Shown in pieces: positions 34,575-47,289 of a DNA stretch of 64,000 bases. This stretch comes from Volvox africanus (taxonomy: Eukaryota; Chlorophyta; Chlorophyceae; Chlamydomonadales; Volvocaceae). A model generated the notes under the pieces. The model had not been told where the DNA came from. It did not search any database and saw nothing but the letters and a program-made list of their open reading frames with translations. Position numbers and translations under genes: made by a program. The stretch spans positions 95,001 to 159,000 of the forward strand of contig BSDZ01000035.1 in NCBI GenBank assembly GCA_030268105.1. The letters are read 5' to 3'. Positions within the stretch are counted from its first letter, which is position 1; each line of letters begins with the position of its first letter.

Positions 34575-34670
34575 TGTATGAATGTGTGTGCGTGTATGTG
34601 TGAGTATGTGTATGTGTGTGAGTGCGTGTATGTATATGTGTATGTATGTGTGTATATGTGTGTGTGGATT
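34575..34670. repeat. GT-rich microsatellite
   Basis: An irregular (TG)n/(TATG)n tract. Several overlapping ORFs of Cys/Val/Met composition across it are products of the repeat. Confidence 0.9.
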
Positions 34671-34679
34671 TCTCCCCCT

Positions 34680-37600
34680 TATGAGACCGGGGGGGACATG
34701 CCCTCCGTCCACGTGCCCATCATGTCGCTGTCGCACCCACCATCCCAAACCACCACGCACTCAGCAAATGCGGTTGTGATACTCGTGCGTCGTCCACGTT
34801 GCCATCATCAGGTGACAGGGTTCGTATTGTGTATATATGTATGTACATGGGCACGATTAGACAAAACTGGAAACCTGCTGGTCTGTTGGCTATGTACGCT
34901 TTGAAGCAACTCTACCAGCTTATAAGGTCTACCAGAATTCAACGAACTGCAAATGGTAAGAGGAGAGTTTGTCATATGTCGTCGAGCTTTGGGAAGTGTA
35001 AGTTCCCCGTGTTCGGCAACGACGCAGGAACGAGCTTCGGGCAGTGTGAGTTCCCATTGCACGGACGACGATCCAGCCCCAGTCTTCCCCAGCCACTTGA
35101 AACCATAACATGCTCATGAAGACAGCTTAAATCACAGCGCAATGGAGCCTGCGAGCTAAACAAAAACAACCTTGACAAACAAGGACGAAACCTCGCTCCC
35201 CCGCCTGAGTGCGCGCCTCAGGTCAGACACCGGCCTGAGGCGATACCCAGCTGCAGCCAACATAGAAACACTCAACAACACGCCGCCATTCAATTCGTCC
35301 TTCACCTATAAGTTGGATGACTCGGAAATTTCGACAGTGTTGGCTGTTGGCTATATAGGATGTTGAACACCTGGAAATCAACAACCTACAATATCAAACC
35401 AAATTATGAGCCTTAGATCAACAAATTCGATTCTCAATCCAGACAGCAGTGTGCCCATGCACACTTTGACAGGTTGCACATACCTAATCGATATAAGACC
35501 ATCTGCAAGGATGCAGATTGAATTATTTACTCACCATGGAAGGGATGCCGCCGCGCAGCCATCACAAGACGGCTTTGCTGTAGGAGTTAGATCGTTCTAG
35601 CTGTGCAGTTGGGGAGCGCAATATTCCAGGAAACGGATTATAAGCAACCAGATATACTTGCAACGAAACGTTGTATTATTGCATATGAAGGCGACAATGG
35701 GCTCTTTATGCCGATCGGTTCCGCGCTTGTACGTGTTATGGCAACGGGTGAGTCACGACGAAGTCTCATCCACGATATCAGCGCACCTCAATCCTTTCAT
35801 TGAGTTAATCTTTTGGGGGAGTTGCATCCTAAACCTTGCGTCTCGTACAGCGGATGCGTGTACTCATCCATGTTCCGGCCATGCACATTCATTAGCCTCC
35901 CGCCCATCGCACTCGCTCTTCACATCTCTGCGGCTGTGGTCGTCTGCTCCATCGAGAAGGGTTGAACGATTTTCCGTTTTCACATTCACTCCACTGAGAT
36001 CTTTTCACTTTTCTGACACGGAGTCATCGCCGGTTTCGTCCCCCTCTTCCCCCACCCCCTGCTGCATCCCGAATGGCCATCATCAGTACTGCAAAGTATG
36101 ATACTTCTTACAACTCGTCATTCTTACATTATATTCCTGAAATAATATATACAAATGGAGATTGGCCTAGCGGACTTTGGCTCTGATCAATCCACTCATC
36201 CCCGGCCGCATTGCTGCGCCCCACGTATGTGCGTATGCGCGTATGCGTATATGTGTATATGTTGGCGCGGGCACTCCGGTGCGTTTGTCTCTGTTTGGTT
36301 TGCGATTGCGTTCCTTCTCCTCGCATCTCCCGATCTTCCCCCTCCGTCTCCTCGTCCTCAACACCCCCTTCCTTATCAGGCAAGCTGGAGTCACTGGAGG
36401 AGGCCGGACTACCATGCAGCAATTTCCTCTGGTGACTTTGGCTAATACTATATGCATTAAGTATACCGTACGGCTCATGTTTAGTGTGCGCATAACCAGG
36501 AAAGGGTGAGCGCAATTCGGCGGTTTATTTCCCCTGGGCGGCATTACCGCCAGAAAAGGGACATATGACTCAAGCTTCTGGCCATACTGGTTCGCTGAGC
36601 CAGCCCGACTCGCACTAATAGCATACCTCTTGCCGGTTATACACCGCGACTGTATCAATCTCGGTGCTCGGTTACGTTCAAAGTAAGTATAATGGTATTG
36701 CCGTGTCATTCGGCATTGTACAATCTGTACAATTGACGGTTCTTGAGCATGGAACCTGCTTTAATTAGTGCATCGATCCTTGAGCTCTCACATGGTACGG
36801 AGAGTAGAAATTTATAACTTCAATGCGCATACAATAGGGCCATTACATGCGCTGGGGGAAATGTCCTGTGCCCCAGGCGTGCCGCCCCAGCCGTGCCGGC
36901 GGTCAGAAGGTTTAATTTCAAAAGTGCGGTGAGGCCATCTTACGTAAAATTTCAGCTCTGCGGTCAGATCTATTATTTCGCCTCATAAGCTCCACATTGC
37001 GTCCGGATGTGCAAATGCATATGTCATGCGGAAAAAGTGTGGTAATAACGGTAGCTTGGGGTTATGAATGGTAGATGGGTTCCGTGGGACACGAAAGGGA
37101 TACACAACAATATCTTGACTTATATTAAGCTTTAGTGGTGATCATTTCATCACCATAGATGCCATGAGTGCACAACGTCAAAGATAAACCCACAATTATA
37201 CGGCATCTCGCCGGTCGTTATGGCTTCCGAAATAACTTCCTCTGTTGTGATTACTTCCGCGCTAATAATTGACTACCCATCTCTTACATGATATGATACT
37301 ACTTTATTTGTTTACTTGTCTTGTCTGTTTGTACATGACGATGAGGTACTACAACTACATTTCGTCTGAGCTATTGCCCAAACAGAAAGAATGGCGATGA
37401 TTTACGAATTTTCGTAGCGGCTGGGATGAAGGTGCTATCCTGCTTTTCTCCATGCATTGGGAAGTGCTCCATTGCAGACCAGAATGGCGTGGGCTGCGCT
37501 TCTTCTGCGTCACCACCTCCGGCCCCAGTCATGGGTAAATTGCCCCAGTCATGGAAAATTTAAAATCCTAACTTCGTGGATGTCAAGCTCCCGTGTTTGA

Positions 37601-37880
37601 GAGTCTTTGTATGTCCTACGAAAGTCACTCTGCTGTTGGTCGTTTGGCTTTTGGAAATTTTGAAGAGAAACATTCAGCGTTGTGAATTGTTGAGGGAATA
37701 TCTGTGTTCTTCACATTTTGCAGAGGCTTTCTCGAGCGAGGCCCTCACCAACACAGCACCTGTCCAAATTCTGAGCGAGGACGCACAGCCTTGGAGAGTG
37801 GCGAGCCCACAGGTACGGATGGCGACGATCATGTGCTAGATTACCTTACCTCTTCACTTGTTCCTTTCGCAGCCTTTGTA
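34680..37880. other. Intergenic stretch, no gene recognised
   Basis: Many short ORFs occur on both strands but none has a domain, a believable splice chain or a composition like the nearby genes. Two similar copies of GAGCTTYGGGMAGTGTRAGTTCCC lie about 57 nt apart (34984 and 35031). The last few hundred bases should hold the kinase promoter and 5' UTR. Confidence 0.5.
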
Positions 37881-40800
37881 ATGCGTCGTCCATTTCCACA
37901 CCCCGGGCATCCATCCCATCCTCAGGACCAGCCCTTGCTGTCTCAGCTAAGCCCTGGCTGTCTGAAGCCACTGGCTTTGCTTGGGGAGGGCGCCTATGGC
38001 TGTGTGGAGCTCTGCCGTGTGTCTGTCACCATTCCCATCGCGCCATCTGCCCTTGACTCTTCAAACGACCAGCCGCTTGCAGAGCAGCACAGCACGAACT
38101 TTCCTGCCGACAGCAGCACGACCTCGCACCCCTCGACGGACAGCGGTCAGGACCCTGCATCTAGCCTAAGGCAGCAGCCCGGTCCCAGCAGCGCTGCTGG
38201 ATCCACAATCACTGCCCCCGACGGTGCCACCGGTTCAGAAGCCGTAATCTCTCCCCGGGAGGAGGTGATCGTGCGGCCGGGACGATTCTCAGTTCACCGC
38301 CTCCGTTTATATCCTCATCCATCAGAGCCGCTGGCTCCGTCACCTTGTGCAACCCCGCCCGCACCCAGCCGGTTTGCACGGTTATCACGCCTGCACTGCC
38401 GGCAAGGCCCGTTGCGGGCTAGTGCGCCCTCCGGGAGCTTGGCGGCCGCAACGCCTGGCTCTAAAGGGTCCTTGGGCGTAAGTGGCGTGAGCCTGGGCGC
38501 CGGAGCCAGCCCCACTGGCATTCCGGCAGCAACTGCCTCGGGTGCCGGGCCTACTACGCCTCCCTCAGCGCCGCGGCCCTCATCTGCTGCCGGCCCGAGT
38601 GGAGTCGGCGGTTGCAGTGAGTTCGTTCGTGGCAGCTTGTTTCCGCGGCCGCGCAGCCTCGGGTCTGCCACACACGCGCACTCAGGGCCACCGTCCACTC
38701 GTTCCACCAAGCTCCCTCGGCAGTCGTCCTCCGCTGCCAACCCTTCGACCCCTGCCGGCGGCTATGGCAGCGGAGCTGCCGCTGCAACCGCAATGTTCTC
38801 CAGTGAGCTGGTGGTTGCAGTCAAGCGGATCGGCTACGGCCGCATCATGAACCGCTCCGGTGGTGGTGGCCGGGGCCGTGAGCCGGACGGTTGTGCTGCC
38901 TGCCCAGGTGGCGCTATCGGCCGTGGTCGCGGCGGCTATGGCCCCAGCCGCACCCGCCTCAGCCGTATGCAGGCTATCGAGCTGCTACAGCTGGCGCGCT
39001 GTCGGGAATGCCCCTTTATCGTGCGTGTCTTTGGTTGCGTACAAGATGATCCGCGGTCTGTGGTGGCGACGGCAGCAGCCGGTGGTGGTGATGATGGTGT
39101 GGGTGGCGGGGGCGGGGGCGGCAACGCGACTTCAGGTGTGGCGTCGGCATCGAAGCAATCACTGCGGCCGTCCAAGCTGTCTCCGCGGCGGCCGCAGCCA
39201 GCCTCCTCCTCCTCCTCGCCGTCGTGCCGCATTGTAATGGAATGGGCGGAAGGGGGCGACCTGGGATCTCTGATTAAGGTGCGGAGGGATGGACCTTTGT
39301 TGTAAGGGCAAGTCGGTCAGGGATCGGGCAAGCAAAGGCAAAAAGGCTGCATGTGGGGGGATGGTGTGAATGGGTGCGGCAGTTGTCAGCCGACCGGGCA
39401 GAAGGGCAATAGACCAAGGGGAGGCAGTAGACGGAGGTGTTGGACGAAGCCATAACAGGTCTCAGCTAGGGTGGGGCGCACGGCCGCACGCATGGCTTCA
39501 TGCCGGTGGCCACGGGCAACAAGCCATGCTTGCATGCTCGCTGTCACTGGATCCCTCGCCGTTGATACATGCCAACGACTAAACAAGCATCTACAAAGCG
39601 AGCTGAGCTTGCTAGTGCACATTTCAACGCGGCCGCTGCTCTGCCCTTACTGCGCACGTCGATATGAACTGCCTACCACGTTTCCATTCCTTCCTTTCGT
39701 CGCCAGGTTCCGCGCCTAGAAACAGGCTACCGTTCGCTGTGTCTTAAACGAGGCATCTTATGCAGTTTTCTTAGTCCTATTCCTTCCGCATTTCAGTCGC
39801 CGACTCCGGCGATGTACTGTTTTTTGTGTATCACGTTCTGTGCTCCCTACTACCCGACTCCGCGCATAAAGGCGCTCTCCGCACGGCGAGGTCTCTGCAG
39901 CGACCCCTCCCGGGAGCGGCTACTGATGAGCGAGACTTCGGCGCGCTTCTACCTCGCCTGCCTCGTGGAGGCACTCAGCTTCTTGCACGGCAAGGGGCTC
40001 CTGCATAGAGGTCGGTGGAGGGTCGGCAGGGGCGAGCGGCGTTAGGTTTCCCTAGGACGACAGTTGTTAGTGTGTAGGGATTGGTGCACGTCCATGCCGC
40101 GACACTGAAAGCTTTGATGTACGACGAGGGAAACAGCTGGCGTTCGAAATCCTTGCTGTACATTCATTGAAACCTATGACTTATTCGCATGTGTAAATGC
40201 ACGTGTTTCCGAAGCCTCTTCAGTCACTCCCGGAACCTCATCCAGACTGGCATTCACTGGCTGCAGACGTGAAACCAGCCAACTTGTTGCTAACATCGGA
40301 CGGTCGGGCCAAGCTAGGCGATCTTGGCATGGTGTGTCATCTGGACCGAGACGGCATGGCTGCCGGGCGGGCGGGCACACCCAACTACATGGTGAGCCGG
40401 TGCCGGTGGGGGAAGAGCACAGCAGAGGCAATGGCAGAGGCAACTGCGGGATGGTTAATGCCCGGGGAGATTGGCAGCGGGTCACGCTGCGCAAGATGTC
40501 ACACAGCAATTATTGGGGTACCGCTGGAATCTGCTGCGCCAAGAGGTTTGACCTCCAGTCCGGAAAGGCTGAACAGAGAGGTAGCTGCTGCATTGGGAAT
40601 GCGAGGGGACGAGTAGGAAAGGAGCGGGGTGCTGTGGAGCAACGAGCAAAAGGTGTGAGCTAGGAATTCAACTTCTAGGAGTCCCAACGTACGTGGACAG
40701 GTCAACGTTGAAATTGGTGTAAATACGCAACGAAACGGAAAAGGCTGAAGCGCTGCGGTTTCCCCACAATACGCTAGGGCGGCCGCTTGGTTATTCATCG

Positions 40801-43800
40801 CCGCGGTTCCCGCAAATGCCGCCATGGCCCTGACCCTGACCTGACGCCGTGTCCAGTCCTAGAGTGGCCCAGATTTACCGGTACCGGCCGATAGTCATTT
40901 CATCCCACGCTGTGTCCCGTTACGTTGGCGTCCTGCGGCGACTTGTGACAGGCCCCTGAGGTTTGGGCGTACGGCACCGGGCCCAAGTACTCGAGCTACA
41001 GCGCCAATGCGGACCTGTGGAGCGCCGGCGTGGTGTTGTACGAGTTATTGACGGGACATTTGCCAGAGGTGAGCGGCCGGCAGCGGCATGAGTGGCTGAA
41101 GAATTACCGCTTATGCTAGGGACGGAACTAGGTAAAGGAGCCGGTAACGTTACGGGGATCCGACCGGTCACCGTGCTAATTGAACCTGCTGTTGCGTCCT
41201 CGTGTACTGCACCCGCAGAGCCACCCAGATGAGTACCTCCGGCGGTCCTGGTCTTTCACTCCGCGCCACATCACCTTCAGCGCCGAGCTGCGCGATTTGC
41301 TTGGCCGGCTGTTGATGCCGCGCCCTCGGCGCCGGCTGCAGAGCTGCGCTGAACTGGTCGCGCACCCATGGTTTGCAGGCTTTGATTGGCAGGGCCTGCG
41401 GGACGGCACGCTGCCGGCCCCGTACGTGCCCGCTGCGCACCGTCCACCTCCGTCCACTGCCGCACACCTGTTGGCATCGGCCTCATCAGTCACTGCTGGC
41501 GTCGGGTTGATGCCCCCGTTACTGGAGGAGAACGGACCCTCGGGTTTTGCTGCCACTGCTAGCAGCAGCCGGGGTACTGGCAGTTATGCTGCTGCAGCTG
41601 TGAGGGCTATATTCCGTGTTCCCAGTGCCGGCGCTTTGCGTCAGTCTGCCCCAGCTGGACCAGTTGCTGGTACCGTTTCCACAGGCACACCCACCGTGCC
41701 ATCTCAAGCGGCACCCACGGCTTCCCTTTCTGGACAGCCTGCCGTGGACTTCCAGGCATGTTTAGGGTCCTCCACAGGCGGGCCAATTGGCCATGGCCAA
41801 CAATCCCACCACGCGTCGTCCCCGCCCTTACCGGCGGCTGCAGCGACTGGCCCTTTATCCGTGTGGCGGTCTCTGGGTTGGCCTGCGACCGCTCGGTCCT
41901 CGCCTGCCGGCACGTCTGCACCCGCCTCTGCCACTTCATCGACAATGTCGTTGTCAGCGGCCTGCATGGCGTCACCACAGAGCACCTGGCTCCGACGTGG
42001 CGCATCATACGCGTCGGGTTATGTCCGCGATGTCTGCACCGCTGCATCCACCGCCGGTGGTGGGGGCGGGAGCTTCGGCTTTATTGGTCCAGCACTTGCT
42101 TCGGTGCTTTCGCCGGTCTTGGCTTCCCCCAAATCTCCCATCATCGTTAGAGCTACCTCTGCTACTGCAGTCGCTAGTGGTAGTGGTAGGCCAGGGCTGA
42201 ATCCTGAAGGCGTGCCCTCAACTTGCGTCGGGTCAAGTGTTGCAGCCCAGGCCATGGCTGGTACTACAGATGCCATCAGGACTATGTCAGGCTCTCCGTT
42301 GGGCCTGGCCCGCTATGGGAACGGTGATGATTGCGCAAGGGCTGCACCTGCCATATGCAGCAGTGCGTTCAGTGCCAGCGAAACTCCGACGACTAGTCAT
42401 AACACGAGCCCCTTCTTGCTGAGCACCGCCGCAGCTGCCACAGGCACCGTCAGCGATTTTGCCCATCGCGGTGATAGTGGAACCTTCCTCGCTGGCAGCA
42501 ACAGCAGCGGTGGTGCTGTGGGAGGCCGGGGCCCTAGCCACGGCGACCCAAACTGCACCGGCACTGGCGGCGCCTTGGTGTGGCAGACAACACCTGCTGG
42601 TGTAAGTCTCATGGGGTCTACGGAATCACAGCCGCCAACAAATCCCATGCCCCCTGCTCACCCGCAGGGCCAAGGGTTTGGCCTCCTGCGGTACAGCCCT
42701 TCATCTGGGGAGTCCTCAGTAGGTCTAACTCAGAACCTGTCTCAGCTCGTAGTAGACACCAGCGCCCTAGGACCGTGTAACGCACTGTCCGTATGCTCAG
42801 GCCCTTCATTGTCATCGTCTACACTGGCGGCGACGGCACCGCAACCCGGGCTACTGAGCGCCCTTGCATCCCTACAGCAGCATGTTCAAGGGCTGGGACC
42901 TACGGGTCGGAGAGCAGGATGGTGGCTGCAACAACGCCTGGCAGACGCTGCCACACTCGCAGCTACTTTGCCGGACCAACTTCAGTTTGCTGCCGCAGCC
43001 GCTGCTGCTGTAATGGGTGGGAAGGTGGGAGAAAATGTTGATGGGGGGACCCCAACAGCAGCGATCGATAGGCTATGCAAATCTGACAGTGGCGCCAATC
43101 CTAGGGGTGGTGGTGCTGCGGCACATAGTTCCGCCCGCGTGGTGAGGTCCGTCGTCGCGAGTGGAACATGTGCAGGAGACGTGCTCCACGTGCAAAGAGC
43201 TTCGGATACGGAGGACGATTGTGGGAATGCAGACATAGAAGCTGAATCCCTAGCTGAGGCTCGCATGAGTGGGCACACTGCACCACTGCAGCAGTCATCT
43301 CCTGCAGCATCGTCGGCTGAGGTCCGTGATCTCGCTGCTGCAACTCATGGCAGCCGTGACAATAAAGATTGTGGCGACAGCTTGCCGCCTGCAGACGCCA
43401 CAGACGTTACCAGTGCCGCTGCCAACAACGTGCTTGCTGCTGCTGCTGCTGCTGCTGCCTGCTCCGTCGTGGTAGCACCACTCGATAGTTGCCAAGTGGC
43501 TGCGCCGAGCGGGATTACGTCCGGCCGACGGACTTCGAGTGGGGAACTCAGTGATGAGTCGCATATCAGCAACAGGAGGGCTACACGGCCTGAGGTGCCA
43601 CCACTGCTCCTGACTCTGCCTCCATCCCTACCGCGTGGTATGGCAGAGGCGACGCGGGGTGGCACCGATGCCGCCACTGTAGTTGTGCTCGTCCGCCGAA
43701 GCACAGGCTGCAGCGGCGCCGCCATTGACGCAAGCGACAACATGATACCAGCTGTGTGTGGACGTTCGCCGTGTGGTGGCGCCGCAATCAGTGGTGGTGA

Positions 43801-44803
43801 GGATGTTTGCCAAGGAATGGGTGAGAAGCCCTTACACTTGGTCCAGAGCGACAAGGCCGTCGGCAGCTATCCGCCCTCGGCCAGCTTCCAGGAAGGGGGG
43901 GCGGCTGCCACCGGGGCCGCTGTCATCACCGCCACGGAAGGTGTCACGCCTAGGAGGCGGGATCCACTCGCATCACCACGGCTTGCGGCGGCCCGCAACC
44001 CCCCTCTTGCACACAAGCGCACTGGCTCCTTCTGCTTCGATCCGCTGGACCAGGCACGATCTGCGAGCCAGCCAACCGCACCACCGACCACCCCGCGGCC
44101 GTCTACCCAGCCCTCAACGCCGGGTCGGACCCGCGTCAGGGGCACCAGCTTCAGTTTTGACGTGGGCGGCCTTCTGTCGGCTGGGCTGCTGTTGGGCGGC
44201 GGCAGCCCAGCATTGCTGGCTGAAGACGCCTGTGCTGCTGTCTGTAACACTTCCGGTGGTGACGTCCTAAGCGGGCATGCGCCAGGGGATGCCTGCTCAA
44301 AGCCGCGCAACTTTTCCGTGGGAAGCGCATGTGCCAATCCCACAGCCGCAGCTGTCGTCGCTCTCGCCGCCGTTGCAGACGTTACTGCTGCCACCTTTTC
44401 TCTTGGGCAGCCTTCACCGCGGAGTCCTCGCTTACCACAGCCACCCAACTACGAGGCTGGTTCAGTTGCAGCTAGGAAAAGCAACGGAGGCTCGCCAGCC
44501 AGCGCCAGCGCCAAACCCAGTGTCAGTGCCATTGCCAGCCTTATGTCTGGTCCTGGTTCGGAGGGCCCGCACTCCATAAGCCAGGACCTTAACTCCAGGA
44601 TCACAACGTCGGTGAGTGGTTCTGGTCCCGTGGCAACGCTTCACGATAGCAGCAATGTGGCACAAGCGCATCACCTGCAACCTTATCATCCATGGCATCA
44701 GTGGCAGGCAGGAGAAGCTGTTGTGCTGCTGTATGCAGCATGCGTGGCGGTGCTGGTGATGGCCTGGGCCGTCATACTCGAAGGATCGGATGTCAATTTC
44801 TGA
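37881..44803 (+). CDS. AGC-like Ser/Thr protein kinase with C-terminal membrane anchor
   Basis: Exons 37881-39301, 39901-40010, 40267-40391, 40952-41068 and 41219-44803; all introns are GT-AG with matching phase; about 1785 aa. The catalytic motifs in order are the glycine loop GEGAYGCV, the VAVK lysine, an alpha-C glutamate (AIELLQL), HRDVKPAN, DLG in place of DFG, GTPNYMAPE, and the C-lobe end HPWFAGFDWQGL followed by LPAPYVP as in PKA/PKG-type AGC kinases. A low-complexity insert of about 260 residues separates beta-2 from beta-3, and one of about 60 residues precedes beta-5. The tail of about 1100 residues is Ala/Ser/Gly-rich and ends in a hydrophobic stretch (VVLLYAACVAVLVMAWAVIL) about eight residues before the stop, which predicts a tail anchor. 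The start is uncertain: the frame stays open up to 37704, but ATG 37881 follows a good acceptor-like TTTCGCAG. Confidence 0.85.
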
Positions 44804-47214
44804 GTCGGGCTTCCTTTTACAAAGCCAATCTTGGAAAATCTCTTCGGGATATGTATCCTGGTGCGTCATTGCTTTTCGTTCTCATCTTTCGGCGGACGTA
44901 ACCAATCCCGTCAATTGACAGCGCAGCGGAATCGTAGCCACATCTCTTGAGGGAAATTAGACCGAAGCCATATGAACGAAGCTGGCCCTCAGGGTTCTTT
45001 GTCCTGCTATTGCCTCTCCCTATCTGTCCAACATGTGGACATGCAGATGAGCGAACCGACTAACAGGGCACGTAGGGTCCGTGTCAGCACATGTTTAAAT
45101 GGCGCTTTGGGTGCACTGGAGGAATTGCTGGGTGTCGTTGATGGCAAGGCCATGAATGTTATGGCAATCTTACCGCTCGACCATAGACTGTATGGAAACA
45201 GTACGACAGCTTGTATACGCCTCGTATGCAATGTGCGACAGCCACCAATGATAATGTGTACCATATTGCCCTTGGACACATCAGTCTGCCTGACCGTGTA
45301 CCGGCACCAACCTGAGCTGTCCATGTGCGGCTTGGGACTCTCGAGGATGAGATCTCGTGGTCGAAGGCTCTACGCAATTGGTGGTACTCAAGGGTCTCTC
45401 CAGGCATGTATATATACGTCATCAAGGGGGTACTCCAAACAGGCGCTGCCTTGCGATAATGTGTGACTTGCATCGCCGTCTTTCGTGTGCAACCCTGGTC
45501 TCTTCCTTACGTATTAGACAGGTTCCAGCTTGTTGAAGTTGCGTTATGCAACATGTCTTGTGATGGTAAGGGCGATAAGATGATGGTGAGGCTCCTAAGA
45601 TTGGGCCGCTTTTTTTGCCTTCCAACCTCGACACATTCGGCAAGTTGTACAATGAGGGACGTACATATGCGTACATGCAGTATCGCCACCTTGGCTACTG
45701 TGGATAAATTCCACGACGTGGAGCTACGTTTTGAATCGAGCGCATTTTTTGCCACATGATAAGGGATCGGATTTAATAGTGAAGCAGTGTTTGCTTCGTG
45801 ACATGGGCAACCCGTGGTGTCACGCATTCAATTTATTGCTTTCAAAGGTGTGCATAGTGCAGATGCATCTTGATACTAGGCCAGGAGGGCCCCCAGGATG
45901 TCGGAGGTGGGAGGACGTTGCCCTGTATTTACGGTGCAATATCAGGTGCAGTTTTGCACTTCTTGGCACTCTCAATGGGCGTGCAGTGATAGGTACTGCG
46001 TGCTGCCTTGGGTTTAGGCAAGGCTGGACGGAACATAGAGAACGGTATGCTGGCGCAAGGTGGCAACGTCATCTCGTTCGCCGTGTGCTGTGTTTCCACC
46101 GATGTGTGCGTGTGATCCACACATACACACTGTATGCGCTTGCATCATGATTATGAAGTTAGGTGTCGTGGTTTTGTTGTACGCCTTAGTCTCAATTCGA
46201 AATCCAACTTAGATGTTTGGTTTCTGGGACGCTATATTTTCAGGTTGTCTTGACATCCGTCGGAGCCTTCCCTTCACCTGATAGCATCCAACCGTCATGC
46301 AAAAGCCCAGCAATTTAGAATGATCCTGGTGCCCAGCCCGCTTGCCCATTATATATGCCTGGAGACATGCAGGTTCCTACTAATGGGAGTGACTTCTTTT
46401 GGTGCACAAGCATGATTTGGTTCTCAACTGCACGTCCCGTTTGTGTACCATCACACCAGGTTGTGAACCGCCAAATCGGCCATGAGCTCTCGCTCCATGA
46501 TAGTCCCTGTGTACGGCAGCACGTCAGATTGGTCAGATTGGTACACTACTAAGGATGATACATAACGGGGCTCCCTACTGATCATCCATAACCGTATCAT
46601 CATTCTTCCTCATATCCATCATCATGATCGAAGAGATGGATTAGAGCTTTTTAAATGCCGGAAGCCATCAGAATGCAAATGAACAAACTTCCTCCTTTCA
46701 TCTGATCGGGCACAGGCGCCCCCACCCGCAAGAGGGACTAAGGCGACAGTTGCGACATGAAAGACGTGACTTAACCAACGTGTAACGGAGAAGAAAACGG
46801 GCATCTAACGCCAAAACAGCACCTGACAGAGCGGCGCTAAGCCTCTCCGCCGGAGCCTAAACCTGAGAGACAGAAACAAGCTAACAAGACACAATCATAT
46901 TCTCCGCTGGGGAGGGGACTCCGACTGAGGGCCTCTACCATCAACTGACCAACTCTCTTCGAAGGGTTTGACAACCTGGACCAGAGGGCGGTGGGGAATG
47001 CTGCTGCCGAGAAGCTGCCAGACTACAGGCCAAGGTTTATATTAATTCGCACAGAATTTGATCCCGTGTTGCCGTAGTGCGCCCTATGCAGCTTCCCAGT
47101 CTTCACCATTCCCTCCCTGGACCCCACCGTGTCCCCAACCGAATGCTGCCGAACAGTGCCCAGTGAGGGACCCACACGATGCTGCCCAAGCTGATTGGAC
47201 AACAATCCACTGAA
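44804..47214. other. Kinase 3' flank and intergenic DNA, no gene recognised
   Basis: Scattered ORFs of up to 164 codons on both strands show no motif, no splice chain and no resemblance to known families. The kinase 3' UTR must begin here, but I see no nearby TGTAA. Confidence 0.45.
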
Positions 47215-47219
47215 TTACA
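47215..47219 (-). terminator. Polyadenylation signal TGTAA for NSUN6
   Basis: On the minus strand TGTAA lies about 70 nt after the stop codon (47290). TGTAA is the usual poly(A) signal in volvocine algae. Confidence 0.6.
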
Positions 47220-47289
47220 TTCAAAAGGCCCGTATATCGTCGTTCACCTGCCGCCAGTACATGATCTGCACAAACTCGGCCATGTAGAC

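Noticed and set aside
38315..38740. Minus-strand and alternate-frame ORFs across the kinase exons
   Set aside because: They are shadows of GC-rich low-complexity coding sequence; the plus frame carries all the kinase motifs.
45007..45827. Overlapping ORFs of about 100 codons on both strands after the kinase
   Set aside because: No conserved motif, composition or splice chain supports a gene.
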